Source of the DNA: Caprimulgus europaeus | Lineage: Eukaryota > Chordata > Aves > Caprimulgiformes > Caprimulgidae | Length of the DNA stretch: 64,000 bases | Direction: 5' to 3' | NCBI GenBank assembly: GCA_907165065.1 | Contig: OU015540.1 | Location: forward strand, 2,464,001 to 2,528,000 | Part shown: positions 33,994-47,078 of the stretch, piece by piece | Layout: each line of letters opens with the position of its first letter | How positions within the stretch are numbered: position 1 is the first letter of the stretch | Position numbers and translations under genes: made by a program | Notes under the pieces: model-generated | The model's database searches: none | What the model saw: only the letters and a program-made list of their open reading frames with translations | What the model was told of the DNA's origin: nothing

Positions 33994-35938
33994 CCAGTCT
34001 GGCTGGTCTCATCTCCTCTTCCTGACCACTCAGCACCAATTTGGTGCTAGAACCTTTCCATGCTGGCTCAGGACTGTGGGGAGAAAAGGGGCAGGCAGGT
34101 GGCACTTAGTGCCATGCAGAGCCACCCAGGTCCTGCCAGGGACTCGGAGGGGACACACGGGTAGGATGGTGGGTGCCCCTTGCCCAGTGCCCATCCCTGG
34201 GAGCCAGGTTAAGCTCTGCCTCTGCTCCAGGGCTCTGGCAGTGCTGACTTTGCTGAAGCTTCTAAGGAGGGCAGCTCTTCTCCTTGTGCTGAAGCAGCCT
34301 CCTATTGCTAAGGCAGGATGATTGCATTTCATACCTCCCCAGCTCTAATTTGCACTTCTTTGGGGAAGATGATAGGACAAGTTACATCAGAGCAGCTGCT
34401 GTCTCACCAGGGTTGAAAGGAAAATGGAAGAAAACCTTCTATATTTCTTTTAAATCATTTTAGTTCTTGTGAAGTGTTCCTGGCTGACCTCTCTGGGGAG
34501 TGAACATCTGTGTCAACAGAAATGGGGATGTTACAAGTCATTGAGGGGCAGATTTTTGGGCTCCTCCTTCCTGTTGTTCTGGTATATGCCCCAGCTGGAG
34601 GACTGCAATAGCACTGCCTGCTCAGTGAGTTCCTACCTGGTACCCCAAAGTACCTGGAACCACCTCCTGAAACACCACAGCTCATCCTGGGTAGGAGCCA
34701 GCAGATTGATGGACTTGTTTTTTCTGACCAGGCTCCCTGCAGAGGTGACTGTCCCTCCCTAACTGAGGGGACAACCTGGTCCCTGTGATGGGGTTGGAGC
34801 TGGCTCATCTGCTCAGATGTCATCAGCTCAAAAGCTGTTTCAATCTTCTCATCTTGCCTGAAGTGCAAATACAGATGCCACAGCTGGTTTTTCTCAGCAG
34901 GCTGGTAAACACAAGTACCTCCAGGACTGAAAAAAAAAATAATCCAGTGGTGAAATTATCCAGAAAAAAAAGATTTTTTTAATAATATATACACTGCAGA
35001 AGGAGGGAAATCACAGCCATTGTTTTGAGTCATTTCTGAAGATTTAAAAATCAGTTTCTGTGATTTTTTGCTTTGCAGCGTGCTGGAGCAGACTGCTGTC
35101 ACACCGCAGGGAAACCGTGGGGCGCACATGCCAGAAGGATTCCCTCACTGTATTTCTATCGGGGTTTTTATTAAACACTGACATTAAAACTTGGCCATTT
35201 CATGTGTTCAGTCCTGTCTCCGTGTTTCCATGGAAACCAGCCGGCTGCTCATGACAGCGTGAGGATTCCCAGGCTGACCTCACCAGTCTCCCTCGGCAGC
35301 GGCGGCTCTCCCACTCTCTGTCACACATCTCCAGATCCAACCTCCCCTTGTGTCACTAATCCCCTCTTCCATCTCCTGCCACCCAATTCTCCCTCATCAC
35401 CCCAGGTATCTGAGGTTCCCAACACAAAGGGGCCGTGTCAGACCATTTCAGGCTGGTGTTTGCAGGAATGATTTCTATTTCCTTTCTTCCTCTGTCAGTT
35501 CTTTGCCATTTACTTGATGTTGAAGGAAAACCACTCTCTTGGATTGCTCCAGGAAGGATTCCCATTGAAATATGGCACTAGAGGATTCACATACACACAT
35601 TATATGACCAACAAAAAAGAGAATTCCCTTGAGTACATTGGACTTCCGAGTGTGAAATCTGCACATTTTGCAAGCACACTGCCTCTTAATTGGCAGGAAG
35701 CATCTGAATAAATCATAATGTGGTTATTCCTGCCATGGCTTCACACGTGGATTGAGGACCACTGCAACAGGTCCCCTCTGAACCAAGAGTGCCCTGCATT
35801 CATCCCAAATCATCCACCCCTCCATCTGATCTGCATGCAGACCAGGTTGTTGCTCTGGGCAAATAGTCCACCCTATACATCCACCCACCCATCTCACAAC
35901 CTACCTGTCCTCCTGCAAGCCCTGTGCTTATCTACAGA
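33994..35938. other. non-coding stretch, nothing recognised
   Basis: No supported gene. Poly-A and A/T runs near 34928-34990. A CpG-richer patch at 35090-35310 lacks promoter motifs. Confidence 0.5.
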
Positions 35939-36162
35939 GGTTTAGGTTGGATATGAGGAAAAATTTATTTCCTGAAAGTGTTGTCCAGCACTGGAACAGG
36001 GTGCCCAGGGAAGCTGTGGACTCACCATCCCTGGAGGTGTTTAAAAGATGTGTACATGTGGTGCTTGGGGACACGGTTTAGTGGTGGACTTGGCAGTGTT
36101 GAGTTTTGGTTGGACTTGATGATCTTAGAGGTCTTTTCCAGCCTTAATGATTCTATGATTTC
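35939..36162 (+). mobile_element. CR1 LINE fragment, diverged 3' end
   Basis: From 'ttaggttggatatgaggaa' to a 3' tail with ATGATTCTATGATT at 36147-36160. The frame is broken and divergence is clear, so it is an older CR1 type than the copies at 13.0 and 31.9 kb. Confidence 0.92.
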
Positions 36163-39100
36163 TCACTAGAAAGGAGGTCAGACCCAAAGCTGAAGCAGGG
36201 CATTGAGCAGATCACACATCCAGCATCCCCTCAGCTGGTCCTTGGTGTGGCAGGGACATGAGCTTTGTGTCTGGGTGCTGTGCAGTATCCCTCCACCCCT
36301 CCTTGTTGTGTCTGCAAAGCAAAAGCCCTAAAGCCCTGCTGGGGCAGTGGCTGGAGGTGCAGTCCTGGTGCTTCACCCCATCAGAGAGTCCATGCTTGCT
36401 CAACCTGAGGACTGGAGATCCAGGAGATGTGACTGTGCTCTGGATACACACCCAAAATGGGGGATATTTAACTGGATGAGGAAGCCCATCCCTCTTAGGT
36501 CAGCTGGGACACCTGCTGCTCCTGTTTGATCTTGGCACGAAGGGCATGGCCAAACTACAGCTGAGAAACCAGCACTTTCCAGGGCAGATATCACTCATCA
36601 TCATTGCTTTTCCCCTCTTCATAGCTTTCATCTGCTTCTTTAGACCATCTTCTTTTGCCAAAGATTATTGCTGAGGGCAAAGTAAAGGGCAGCATCCCCC
36701 TTTTAAACTGATTAACAGGATGATTGTCACTTTAGCCTGAGCACTTGGTCAATCTTTGGGGCCTGGCTGGGTTTTTTCCTCAATCAGGATAAGCAGTTGA
36801 AACAAATCGGGTATACTTAGAGATGGAATGTGGGCTATGTTCTTCAGAACATCCATACATCCCTGTTTCCTCAAAAAGCAGGTGAAAGCTCTCAGTCCCA
36901 TTTCCAGGGTCATCTGGAAGCATCTGCTGAGCTGTTCAGTCACATTCTTGAACTAATTTTCCCAATTAGCCAACCCTCAACTCTCCCATATTCCCTCCAA
37001 CTTTCCCATGTGGACCCAGCCCCAGGACACTCCTGCCTGCTTCTGCCTTCACCAGGTGCCCATGGTTAAGTGGTTTTGAGTGTCCCCAGACTCCCTCTCC
37101 TATAAAAGGAGAGGCTTAATTTCTCTCTGTTTCCCCTGCAGGAATGGTAATTAGTTCCTCTTTATCTCTGGACTGGCATGTGGTTGAGGGAGTCGTTAAG
37201 ACCCAAGGCTGCAGCAGCAAGTTTTGGGGTGTGCTCTCTGCTCCAGGCAGGTTGTGTCAGGAGAGGACTGGCAGCAAGGAGCCAATGTCCAAGGAGAAAG
37301 GTAAGAGGGGATCCTGGTGGCTTGCTAAAGAGCTTGGGTTACCTTGTCTTGTGCTATTGAGGTGCCCATTTTTAGGTTAATGTGATGTTGTGTGTGTGTC
37401 TGGAGCCACCTAATTTAAGCAGTGTTATCCTGAGCTGTTATTCCAGGACAGATCTAGCAGGTTTGCTGCTGGCAGGTTACTAGACAGGGACAAACAGGAG
37501 ACACTGAAGGAGAATCCATGAAGGTAGAGCTGCTGCTTGGTGTAGGTGGACAGCATGTTCTGCCTGTGTCTGGTTGTACACTAGCCTTTCTTAGGGTTAT
37601 TCCTGATAAGTCTTACTCTGAATTCCCTTTGACTATTGAATAACCATCTGTTGATGCATCCATCTACTTCTAGAGTTTGTGAGAATGGATGAAAAGGGAT
37701 TTATTAGTAAAGTAAGAGAGATATTAAACAGCCAAAGATGAGTGTTGCACTTGGGGAAACCTTTGAAAAGCTAACATCTTCCCAGTTTTCCTAGTCTAAT
37801 TAAAGAACCAATACTGAGAGCTGTTTGTTGCTTTTTTCAATGCTATGTAATAGCCCAAATCTAGCAGAAAGCATTGGACAAGTGCACAAATGCAGAATGA
37901 TGCTGAGATCAATATTCAACTGAGTAATTGCCAGGAGATATTCAAATGACTTTCCAGAACAAGGAGCACTTTGTAGGATGAAGCCACCCAGAAAGGATAG
38001 TTAATATGGATTGGTTGGTACACTAGATTTAGCTGTCTTAATTGTGGTGAGATAACAGAATAGTGAATATGGAAGAAAAATAATGTATGGGTAGTGTAGG
38101 TATACAGGCAGTGGAGAAAAATAAAATGTGGGAAGGGAAACTTTGCAGGGAGGTGACTCATGGGGTAAATATAAATCTAGGTGATCTATTGTCAAGGTAT
38201 ATTCTGGGGAGTCATCTTGACTTTGAACATCAATGGTGTTTCAAACAATGTGAAAGAAGATTTAAGAGGGTATAAAAAGAGTTGGCCTCACAAGAAAGGA
38301 CAGAAACAGGGTTGAGACTTTAAATACCTCAACCAGGAGATGAAAAGTAAACAAATTATGAAGCAGGTCTTAATAATTGAGTGGTGAATTAGAAATAAAG
38401 CTGCTTCCTCTGCTGGGATTTAAGGCTGCCTTATCATTCCCTGCTGTAGTAGGGGTTTGCTTGTGCCTGGTGTAACAAAGCAAAACCCCCTCCCAGGTTG
38501 TGTGGGGAGGAAGGTGCCATGTGGCTCTGTGGAAACCAGGGCATGTAAATGGAGAAAAGCTGGGTTCATCATAATGAAGCTATAAATGAAAGTCTTTCTA
38601 CTCAGGAGTCCTTTTATCAAGGAAGAGAAATGCAGAGTATCTCCTTTATCTTGGTTTCTGGCTGCCTTGAACTTCTGACAATTCCCTCAGAGCCAAGAGC
38701 CACCATGACACAGAGGAGCAAAGCCAGGGTCCCCTGAACCACCTTTCACAGGGGGTTTGTTGGGAGCAGATCACCCAGCAGCCAAACCCAACCCACCACC
38801 TTCCCCCTCAGCCACTGCAGAGCTGGACCTGAACAGTGACACTTAGAAGTCCCTTGACTTTTTTTTTAAAAAAAAAGAGATTTAGTTTCCTTTTTGCTCC
38901 TTTGTGCAGCAAACCCAGCTGTGGAAATTGTGAAAAATTACCATCTGAGCACATTTGCTCCCAGGAAAGCTCCTGGAAATGTTCTCATCGCTGTGCCAGG
39001 GGCCAGCCACGAGCACTAATAGGCAGAAACAGATAAATGCTTTTTGCCCATATTCCAGCTGTGCTAGTAAGCAAAATATGCCAACCTAGTGCCAGTTCTC

Positions 39101-42100
39101 TTGCATGTCATATCTACTGGAATCCCAGTGCAGAACACCAACAAGCAGAATATGATAGATAGAGGGGGAAAAAATAAAAGTAATCCTGTTTGTATAGAGT
39201 CCATTAGGTTGCATCACACCAGCCAGCAATTTTTGCTCTTACAAAAATCCCTGGGTAGCTGGAAACTGCTCACCAGCTGAGTTTCCATAACTGTGACTAC
39301 AGTTATGCAGGCTCTAACACCCAGCTCTGCCCCTGCACCTCCCATCAGCTCTGACAAAGCTGATAACATCCTGTGCTGAATCCTGAGAGCTGGACTGTGT
39401 GCCTGGGAGCTGGAGGAGCTCAGGGAGCTGATCCCTCTGGGGTTTGTTAGGTGATGGCTTTATGGAACATGGAACTCCAATTCTTATTCAGTTTTTAACC
39501 TGGATCTACTCCCATCTCCACAAAAGAGTTCTCCTGACCTATAATCTAGGTGGGATTTAAGTCTGTTCTCAGCCAAAGTGGTGATGCTGAGCCCTAGCTC
39601 CAGCTTCCTGCTTGCCTATAGCCACGTGGGTGAAATTATTCCCAAGTTAGTTGTCCTTCTGCAGCTTTTCCCTCTTCCATGAAGAACAGGTAGGTTGTAA
39701 CATCCTCCCATTCCTCTCTGCCCAGGCTGGTGCACATTTTATCACCTTTTTAATGTATTAGCTCCTCAGCATTGTGTCTCACAGGTTAAAAACACCTTTT
39801 TTCTTCCTTGTTTAACCAACTGCCACCTGATTTATGAAACCAAACTGATCTTCTACCAAATTCCTTTTAACTCAGAAGAAAGGATGCACAAGAGATTCCT
39901 TGGGTTAGGAACTGGAGAACCCCAGAGCTCCCAGTGCTGGAGGCACCCAGGCTGGGATGGAAATGCATCCCCAGGCAGGCAAAGGCAGAGGATCTAGCAC
40001 AAGTGGAATGGGAGAAGAAAGCCAGGACTTGCCAGGCACACATTGCTCAACATCATCATATTTCAATATTTATAGAATGCTGCCACCTCTCAAATGTAAA
40101 ATTGTGCTGTTATCTCTGGATATGCAGATTTCCTACAAATGCAGATATACTCACTCCATAGGAGAACTCTTTCAATCCCTCCCATTATTTCCTTCATATT
40201 CAAAGTCTTTAAGAGCCTGTCTTCATTTTCCTTCTCACACAATAAGGATGGATTATTTTTTTTCCCCCAGTACACAAAATCCCAGGCAGTGCACCCCAAA
40301 AACACTGCATTTTGGAGATATTCTTTCCTGGGTTTGTGAGGACTTGAACTCCCCAGAGTCATCACCATTTCTTATAAGCTGGGAGGTTCACATCTTTACT
40401 AATTTGTAGGGTCTGATGGTACCTCTTTCTTAACAGTTCTACCACAGATTAATTGGGAATTTTCATCTGAAAAGCTGAGTTTCTAAAAATTACAGTTTCC
40501 AGAACTGGGACTACAGGAGAAATTAAGTTTGGGAGGAAGAGCCATTACCTTATTGGGCTCTAATCATCATTTCTGCAAGTACTGTCTTCAGGGATGCCTT
40601 TAAAACATGAAAAGAACCCTATTTCTCCCCCACAAGTAACCTCACTGAAACCAGAATGGCTTCACTGCTGGAAAAGCATTGCAAGTTTGAAGCAAAATAG
40701 ACCCACCCCAAATGTGCTCACCTGCCTGCCAATAAAGAACCTGATGTTTTTCCCCCTAACTCAACTAAAAATGTTTATAATGTTTATGCAAAATAATGCA
40801 GACCTGCCCTCTATGTTTTGTGATGTGAAAGATGGATCTCAGCTTAATTATTTACCCTGTGAAAACACATTTTACTCCAGGCAGATGGCTGCTGACTGGG
40901 ACCATTTCTCACTGTCTGGCATCCTCAAGACCTATAGGGACTGTGTGTTGTACCATATAGCTTATGCTATATCAGTGCAGCCCCAATCAATCTTCCCTTG
41001 CAGGAACAGATCTGATTTTTTCAATAGCATCCCTGTCCTTGTTTTATCAGGGACTGTCACCAGCATAAAGAAATGCCTCAATAAATAGTGACACATAAAT
41101 ACTGAAACCCTGTATTTACCACACTGGGTGCACTTGCAGAGCTGTTCATCATCTAATGTTACTGGTGTTGCGTGGCAACCGGTGTTTAAAGGTTTGCTGA
41201 CTCAAAGAGCCTCTGTACTTTAAAAGGTTTGCTGTATTTATTTGACAGCTTTTTAGCTTCAATGGGTTCTCTTTCATCTTTATGTCTAGCTGATGTTAAT
41301 AATGATTAGGAAAACAACTTAATTTGGGTTTCCATACAGCTGGGCATTTAGTATTTTTATATTATTATTATTATTACTACTGTGGAAAAAAAGATTTGGG
41401 CCTGTCAACAAAGAGGACCCAGGATGTTTGTGATTTTTTCAAGTGTATTTTACATCACCCACCGCTGTGTTGTGTCCATCAATAGAGGCACCAGCCCTGT
41501 TTGCCAAGTTGGGTGTTATTTTGGTGATGCTCAATGGGTTCCTCACTGCTACCCAATGGCTGGACCAGGCAGAGGGATGGCAGGGAGCACAGGATGGCAC
41601 AGCTGGTGATGCTGGGTCCTCCCTGGGCAGCCCAGTGTGTGCTCTGCAGCCCATCTCCTTGCTCATAGAGCTGGGCTTGGTGCTGAGCTGAGGCAGTGCA
41701 GGCTCTCAGAGAAACTTTCCCTTTGTAGCCAGCTTGGAGAACATCCAGGCAGCAGCCAGACCACTGCTCCTCTTTTGTTGTTTGCCCCAAATAGAAATTA
41801 TTTCCAGTTCTACTTAGAACAGCAAAAAACAAACTCACCCCAGGGGCTGTCAGCATAAAACCAGAATTAGTCATTAAACACCAACCCAGGAAGGTTTCAG
41901 TGGGCTTGAGGTTTCTTAGCACAGATTTTTACTCTAGTAAAAATACCACTGCATAGCATATAGAATTACAAATTCCTGGTCAGAAGGTACCAAAATTCTG
42001 GGGAACAACATGACATTTTCCAACCAGTCCTCTGGCATTGCTGGTGTGTGCAGAGCTGTGGGTGCAATGCTCAGGTGTGTTACAGGGTTTGGCAGCTGTT

Positions 42101-42453
42101 CAGTTCTAGTATGTTGCATTTATATTATTAAATCCCAATGCTATGGCTCACAACACATTTCTGTCATTAATGGAATGAATATTTGATTGATACTAATTTC
42201 TGAAGCTTGTCCTTCACTTCTGCCTGTGTTTGCTGTAGGGTATTAGCAGTTTCCCATCTGGATATTAAGATATCACAGGAGGGTCAGATCTCAGTGAATC
42301 TTTGTTTATTCAGCATCTCATTTGGAGTTCCAGTTTTTGGCACTGAGGGAGTTTTCTGTTGGTTTCAGCCAGTTTTAGCTAGTTTAGACAATAAATTCTG
42401 TGACTTTTATGCAAGTGAGGCTTTGGGAGGAGGTTCTCTTTAAGATGGGAGAT
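36163..42453. other. repeat-poor stretch
   Basis: No interspersed repeat is recognised. Minor features are (ATT)n at 41359-41376, a TG run at 37388-37398, and a perfect 8-bp-arm hairpin around TATAAAA at 37094-37114. An exon candidate at 37142-37300 is listed separately. The 164-codon ATG frame at 40594-41088 has no recognisable motif, and about two of that length are expected by chance. Confidence 0.5.
37142..37300 (+). other. candidate exon, plus strand
   Basis: A strong acceptor (TTTCTCTCTGTTTCCCCTGCAG ends at 37141; its pyrimidine tract starts near 37120) and a strong donor AAAG|GTAAGA at 37297-37306 bound 159 nt. One frame is open throughout, starting at ATG 37144; another is open from 37178. 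No peptide family is recognised. A TATAAAA inside an 8-bp palindrome lies 35-48 bp upstream. It may be a protein or lncRNA exon, or a pseudo-exon. Confidence 0.25.
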
Positions 42454-42735
42454 CCTAGAATCATAAAATCTTGAAATTGTTTGGGTTGGAAAGGACTTTT
42501 CAAGGTCATCTAGTCCAGTGAGCAGGGACATCTTGGACCAGATGAGGTTGCTCAGAGCCCTGTCCAATCTGACCTTGAATGTTTCCAGGAATGGAGCTTC
42601 TACCACCTCTCTGGGCAACCTGGGCCAGGGTTTCACCATCCTCAGTGTAAAAAATTTCTTCCTTATATCCAGTCTAAATCTCCCCTCTTTTAATTTGAAA
42701 CCATCAGCCCTTGTCCTGTTGCTACAGGCTTTTCC
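42454..42735 (-). mobile_element. CR1 LINE fragment, diverged
   Basis: On the minus strand the terminal ~280 bp of CR1, with a decayed tail (AGAATCATAAAATC at 42456-42469). The blocks 'gggcaacctgggccagg' and 'cttgtcctgttgctacaggc' are typical. The reading frame is only partly open. Confidence 0.92.
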
Positions 42736-45700
42736 TTTCTTTCCCGTGCTGATGAGTGACCTGCTCTGGGTACAGGGGCAGTTAGATGACAAAGGACAAT
42801 TTCTTGCTTTCCTGGAAAGCCACAGGGATGAAGGACACTTCCTCAGGAGGAAAGCAATAGCAGTGATACACAGCTGGGATCCACACCAGCCACGTGGGTC
42901 TGGGAAGTTCAGACTGCTGGGACATGGGGTTGCTCATGGAAACCAACCTTGAGGGAATACCATGAGTGAAGCTGCAGATGAGAATCCTGCAAAAGTGAAT
43001 TAATGTTCTTGTGTGTCTGCCCCAGTGATGCTGCTACATCTCCCCTGGGAGGCTGAAGCTGCTTCTCTTCCCTCCCACACACCCTGGTGAAGGCAAGACC
43101 TTGTCAGGTGGTTATCAGCTCATGGTCATGCTGTTCCTTCATACCACTGAACCCCTCACAGGTGAAACAGCAGCTAATCAGTCACTGATGTCTTGTTCAT
43201 GCCACTAGAAAATTAAGTAGCTGACACAGGTCATGTGGGGTTTTTATTTTGCATGCTTGCTTTGTAAATTCCATTGCAGCAGAACTTCAAAAAAGGAGAA
43301 GAGGGGGAAAAAAAAGGATAAAAGATGCTGGAAGATGTGACAATTGGGAATCTGGGTTCACAGTTGGCCTTTTCAGGTGTTGTCAAAGCATGTTTTGCCT
43401 CCTGCTGCCAGCTTGATGCACTGTCAAAGGATGCCATGTTTAATTAATCCTGTGTGCAAAGGTTGCTGGAGAGAACACTGAGCTTTGTTTATGAGAAGGA
43501 GATGAGTTTTTCAAAGCAGGTGTATTTTAATTAAAGGAAAAGTCACCCCTGTGTCCCACACAGACAGGGGGAAGCAGCTACCTCTGGACTTCCTCCACAG
43601 TTCCTTCACTTGTGTGGATTTCACATCTGAATGCTGTGGCGTTCTTCTGCCAAGAGGGGTTTTTCCAGATTCACCCTCTAGTGCTCTTGTTCCACTTATG
43701 ATCTGAAGGAAGGTCCTGTGTCTTGGAAACACCTTCCACTGTCTGAAGTCTCAACTAACACCATGTTTAATGTCACAGTTCCTGCAAAGCAGCCCTACAA
43801 TGCAGGACTTTGCCTGAGCTCCTTTCCTGGGTGCTTGTTACTGATTTCAGCACCACCAGGAGTGGAAAAGAGACCAAATGTTTTGGACCTTTTCTAACCT
43901 GAATCATTGTGAGATGCCTGGTGAGCCAGAAGAACATCTTCCATACATGGTTCCCTGCGCTGCAAACCAAATGCTCCAACATGAAGAGGTGCTTAACAAG
44001 CCAGACTGTCCTGAGTCACTGGAGAAGCCTCTGCTCCCCACCCCACAACCAGCTACTGCCCAGCCCTTTGATGGTGAATGGCACAGCTGCCCCCAAAAAA
44101 GCCTGGGCACCTCCTTGTCTCCATGCAGGAAAGAGCTCTTGACCTTCATTTTTCCTTCAAGCTGATGGGATGGCTTGATCAACATAAATATTGAGGAGTG
44201 GAGCACACTTCCCAGGAGCTGATCATAGTTACAATACTCTGCAGGTTATTTGCTAGGGTTTCCATTCAAGAGGGCTTTGAAATCACTTCTCCTTCAGACT
44301 AATCTGCAGTACCATCACCTGATACCGAGGAGCCCTTTGTAAGGCATCAACATAAATAAAGAAAAAAGAGGAGTGTGGAGTTCAGGAATCCACCAAGCAG
44401 CCTCATCATTATTGTCTTCTTCAGATGCAGTGTTATAACCATTTTTAATAGAAGAAATGACTTTTAATTAAGCTGCATTGTAACCCACAGAGCTCTTTTT
44501 TGCATCCTACCTCCACCTTGACAATACTTCATCGTTAACCCACATAAAAGCACTCAAGCAAATGAAAAGGTTGCTATAGGCAACCTCCTTTTGACATTGC
44601 AACATTGATTGCAGGACTCCCTGAGTGGATCAGGGATTCCCTACCCATTAACTAAGCACATTGACAAGAAGGCAACAGCAATTAAAATTAAGGAACCGAG
44701 CTGAACTTTGCCTTAAAATGGCAGCATAAAAAAAAAAATCACAAGTTTTAGCTATTGCAAATCATAAAGGACTTTAATTGTGTGAGAAGAACAAGAATTG
44801 CTTTTATAGAATGCAGTGGAATGAGTAGAAACAGTAATTGAACAAATGTGTTCCAATAGAGGCATAATTGATACTTGAAAACTCAAATAATAATCTTCTA
44901 ATCTACATTACTTGCAATAATTTACAGGAACAAATTATGAACAGCCCTCTCTAATAGGTACTATTGGTCTGGTTGTCATCCCTCCAAATAAATCTCTTAC
45001 TTTAGAAAGAAATAAATTCTACTATAGAAATTAATGAGTTCTTCCACTTGAGTTTCTTCTCAAAAGTTAATCTACTTCTGCCAAATCTATATAGCAATCT
45101 TAAAAATATTCTTATTTTTGAAAATGCATCTGTGGGCAGCTGGAAGCACAGAGCTCCTGTGTATCTCTGGAGAAGATACTGAACTCTTTCCTTTTGATGC
45201 ACCTCTACAGCTGCTGCTTTCAAACAGAACAAAATTCACTATAAGCCAAACTTCCAAAAGGCTTTATAAGCTATAACAAAACCTGTATTTGCTCCATTTT
45301 TCCCTCTTTGACTTTCTAATTAAACTGTAAAATTAATCTTACTGGGATGAAAACTGGGATTTTTCTTTTCCCTTGCCTGGGATCCTTCTGAAAGGACACC
45401 CACATTCTTCTTATTCATGTTATGCTAATTGCTAAATCAGCTGCTTCTTGGCTGCCCTTGGCTTTCATTAGAAGACTTCCAAAGAGGTGGAGAGGGCAGC
45501 TCTGGGTGATGTGGAGGCTGGCAGCAGTGAGCTTTGGGGCAGAAACTGTCTGGTGCTTGGACAGCTGTTTCCATGGTTGGGTTGTGAGATGTTCCTGGTG
45601 CAGGCACACACCCTGTCTTGGACTAATTTCAGCAGCCAATTTCTGGCCCTGATCCTCCAGCCTGAGGCTTTGATGTTCACCAGGAGGAAGAGCAGAGCCA

Positions 45701-47011
45701 CAGTGCAACCACCCCAGCATGTTTCAAGCCCAACATCATAGATATGGCCTAAACTGAGGCTCATTTTGCTTAAGTCAGGAACACTGAAGAAGAATGAAAA
45801 TGGATTTACTCAAAAGATTTTTAAAATCTCATCTTTATTTGAAGCTTCTTGGGCTTTCTGCCAGAAAAAAAAACCCCACTGATAATTGTTTACACCCTTG
45901 CCCATACTGAAGGTTTTGGCACCAATAACCTTTGAGACATGCTGGACTTGCCCAACAATCATCCACGTGGGCTGTAGCTTTCACTACTATTTAAGAACAA
46001 CTATATATTAAAAAAAAGAGACCAAATTCACTGGGAGGCATATTTGGGCAAATATATTACTGGAACAAGTGAAAAAAATCGAGCTCATAGACCTTTTTCT
46101 AATGCAACTATTTGCCTAGGGTCAAATTGTGAAAGCCTTTCCTTGGTAATCAGCTCTTAGCACAGGTGAGTTGATGTAATTTGCTTGAGGAGTGAAATCA
46201 GGTTTGTTTCAGTATAATTATGGGCATGAATCAGGAGGCAGGTCCCTCCCTTACGGGCTCAACTTGGCTATTTTTTCTCCTGTTTGCCACAATAATTATC
46301 CCATGGGATTCCATGAGAGTATTTTCAAACTGAGGTACTGTGGAGGGTGGAAGAATCTGGCTCTTTTTTCCCCAAATTTTTTTCTGAACTCTGTATCATG
46401 AAAAACCTCTGAAGAATGAGAAATGAATGTTCCCAGCTGATTTTCTTGATGAAGATGAGAAGAGAGAAGATTGGGTGATCAGCCAAAGCAAATAGGTTTG
46501 AGAAAGGGAAACACTTTCAAAATATCATCAGCAAAACAGAAGAAATATGGTGAAACCAAACCAATGCTGTCCACAGGAAAAAAAATAAGGTTTTTGTTAA
46601 AACAATCTCAGTGTGGATGAGATACAAGTGGATAATGTACAGCTTCCCAGCTTTCACTCTTCTCAGCAAAAACATTGCTAGTAAAAAATGAGAAGGGCAG
46701 TGAGTTCACACATGTCTTCCTTCACAGCCAGCACCCAGAATTCCCCAATTTTCCTTCTCTCTGCTTGTTTTGGGAGGACATCCCTGGGCACCTGCTCTTG
46801 GGGTGGATCCATCCTGCTGGGCTGCACAAAGCTCATCTTAATCATCTGCTGCTGCGTTTCATGGGGACCTGCTAATGAAAGACAGCGAGGAAAAACCCCA
46901 TCCTGGTACAATCCACGTAGTGAAATGTGACTGAGCTGATGTGTATTGCCACCAACTTCCCACCTCAGCACCTGTGAGCAGCCCCACACAACCCATCGGT
47001 TGGAGCACTGC
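42736..47011. other. repeat-poor, partly AT-rich stretch
   Basis: No gene or repeat family is recognised. The segment 44400-45110 is AT-rich with many TAATT/AATTA cores and uninterrupted by repeats, so it may include conserved regulatory DNA. Confidence 0.45.
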
Positions 47012-47078
47012 ATTCCATGTTACTTCTTCAAACCATGCAGCAAAGGGACTTGTCCTTCCATTTCCTCCATGGGTGCAA
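47012..47078 (+). repeat. dispersed ~65-bp repeat, copy A
   Basis: The core AGCAAAGGGACTTGTC followed by CTTCCATTTCCTCCATGGG also occurs at 50233-50295, in the same orientation 3.2 kb away, with one inserted base and a few changes. Similarity extends upstream through GCATTCCATG and TTCAAAC. I do not recognise the family. Confidence 0.8.

Noticed and set aside
40594..41088. 164-codon ATG ORF as a gene
   Set aside because: No domain, no splice or promoter context. About two ORFs of this size are expected by chance across six frames of 64 kb.
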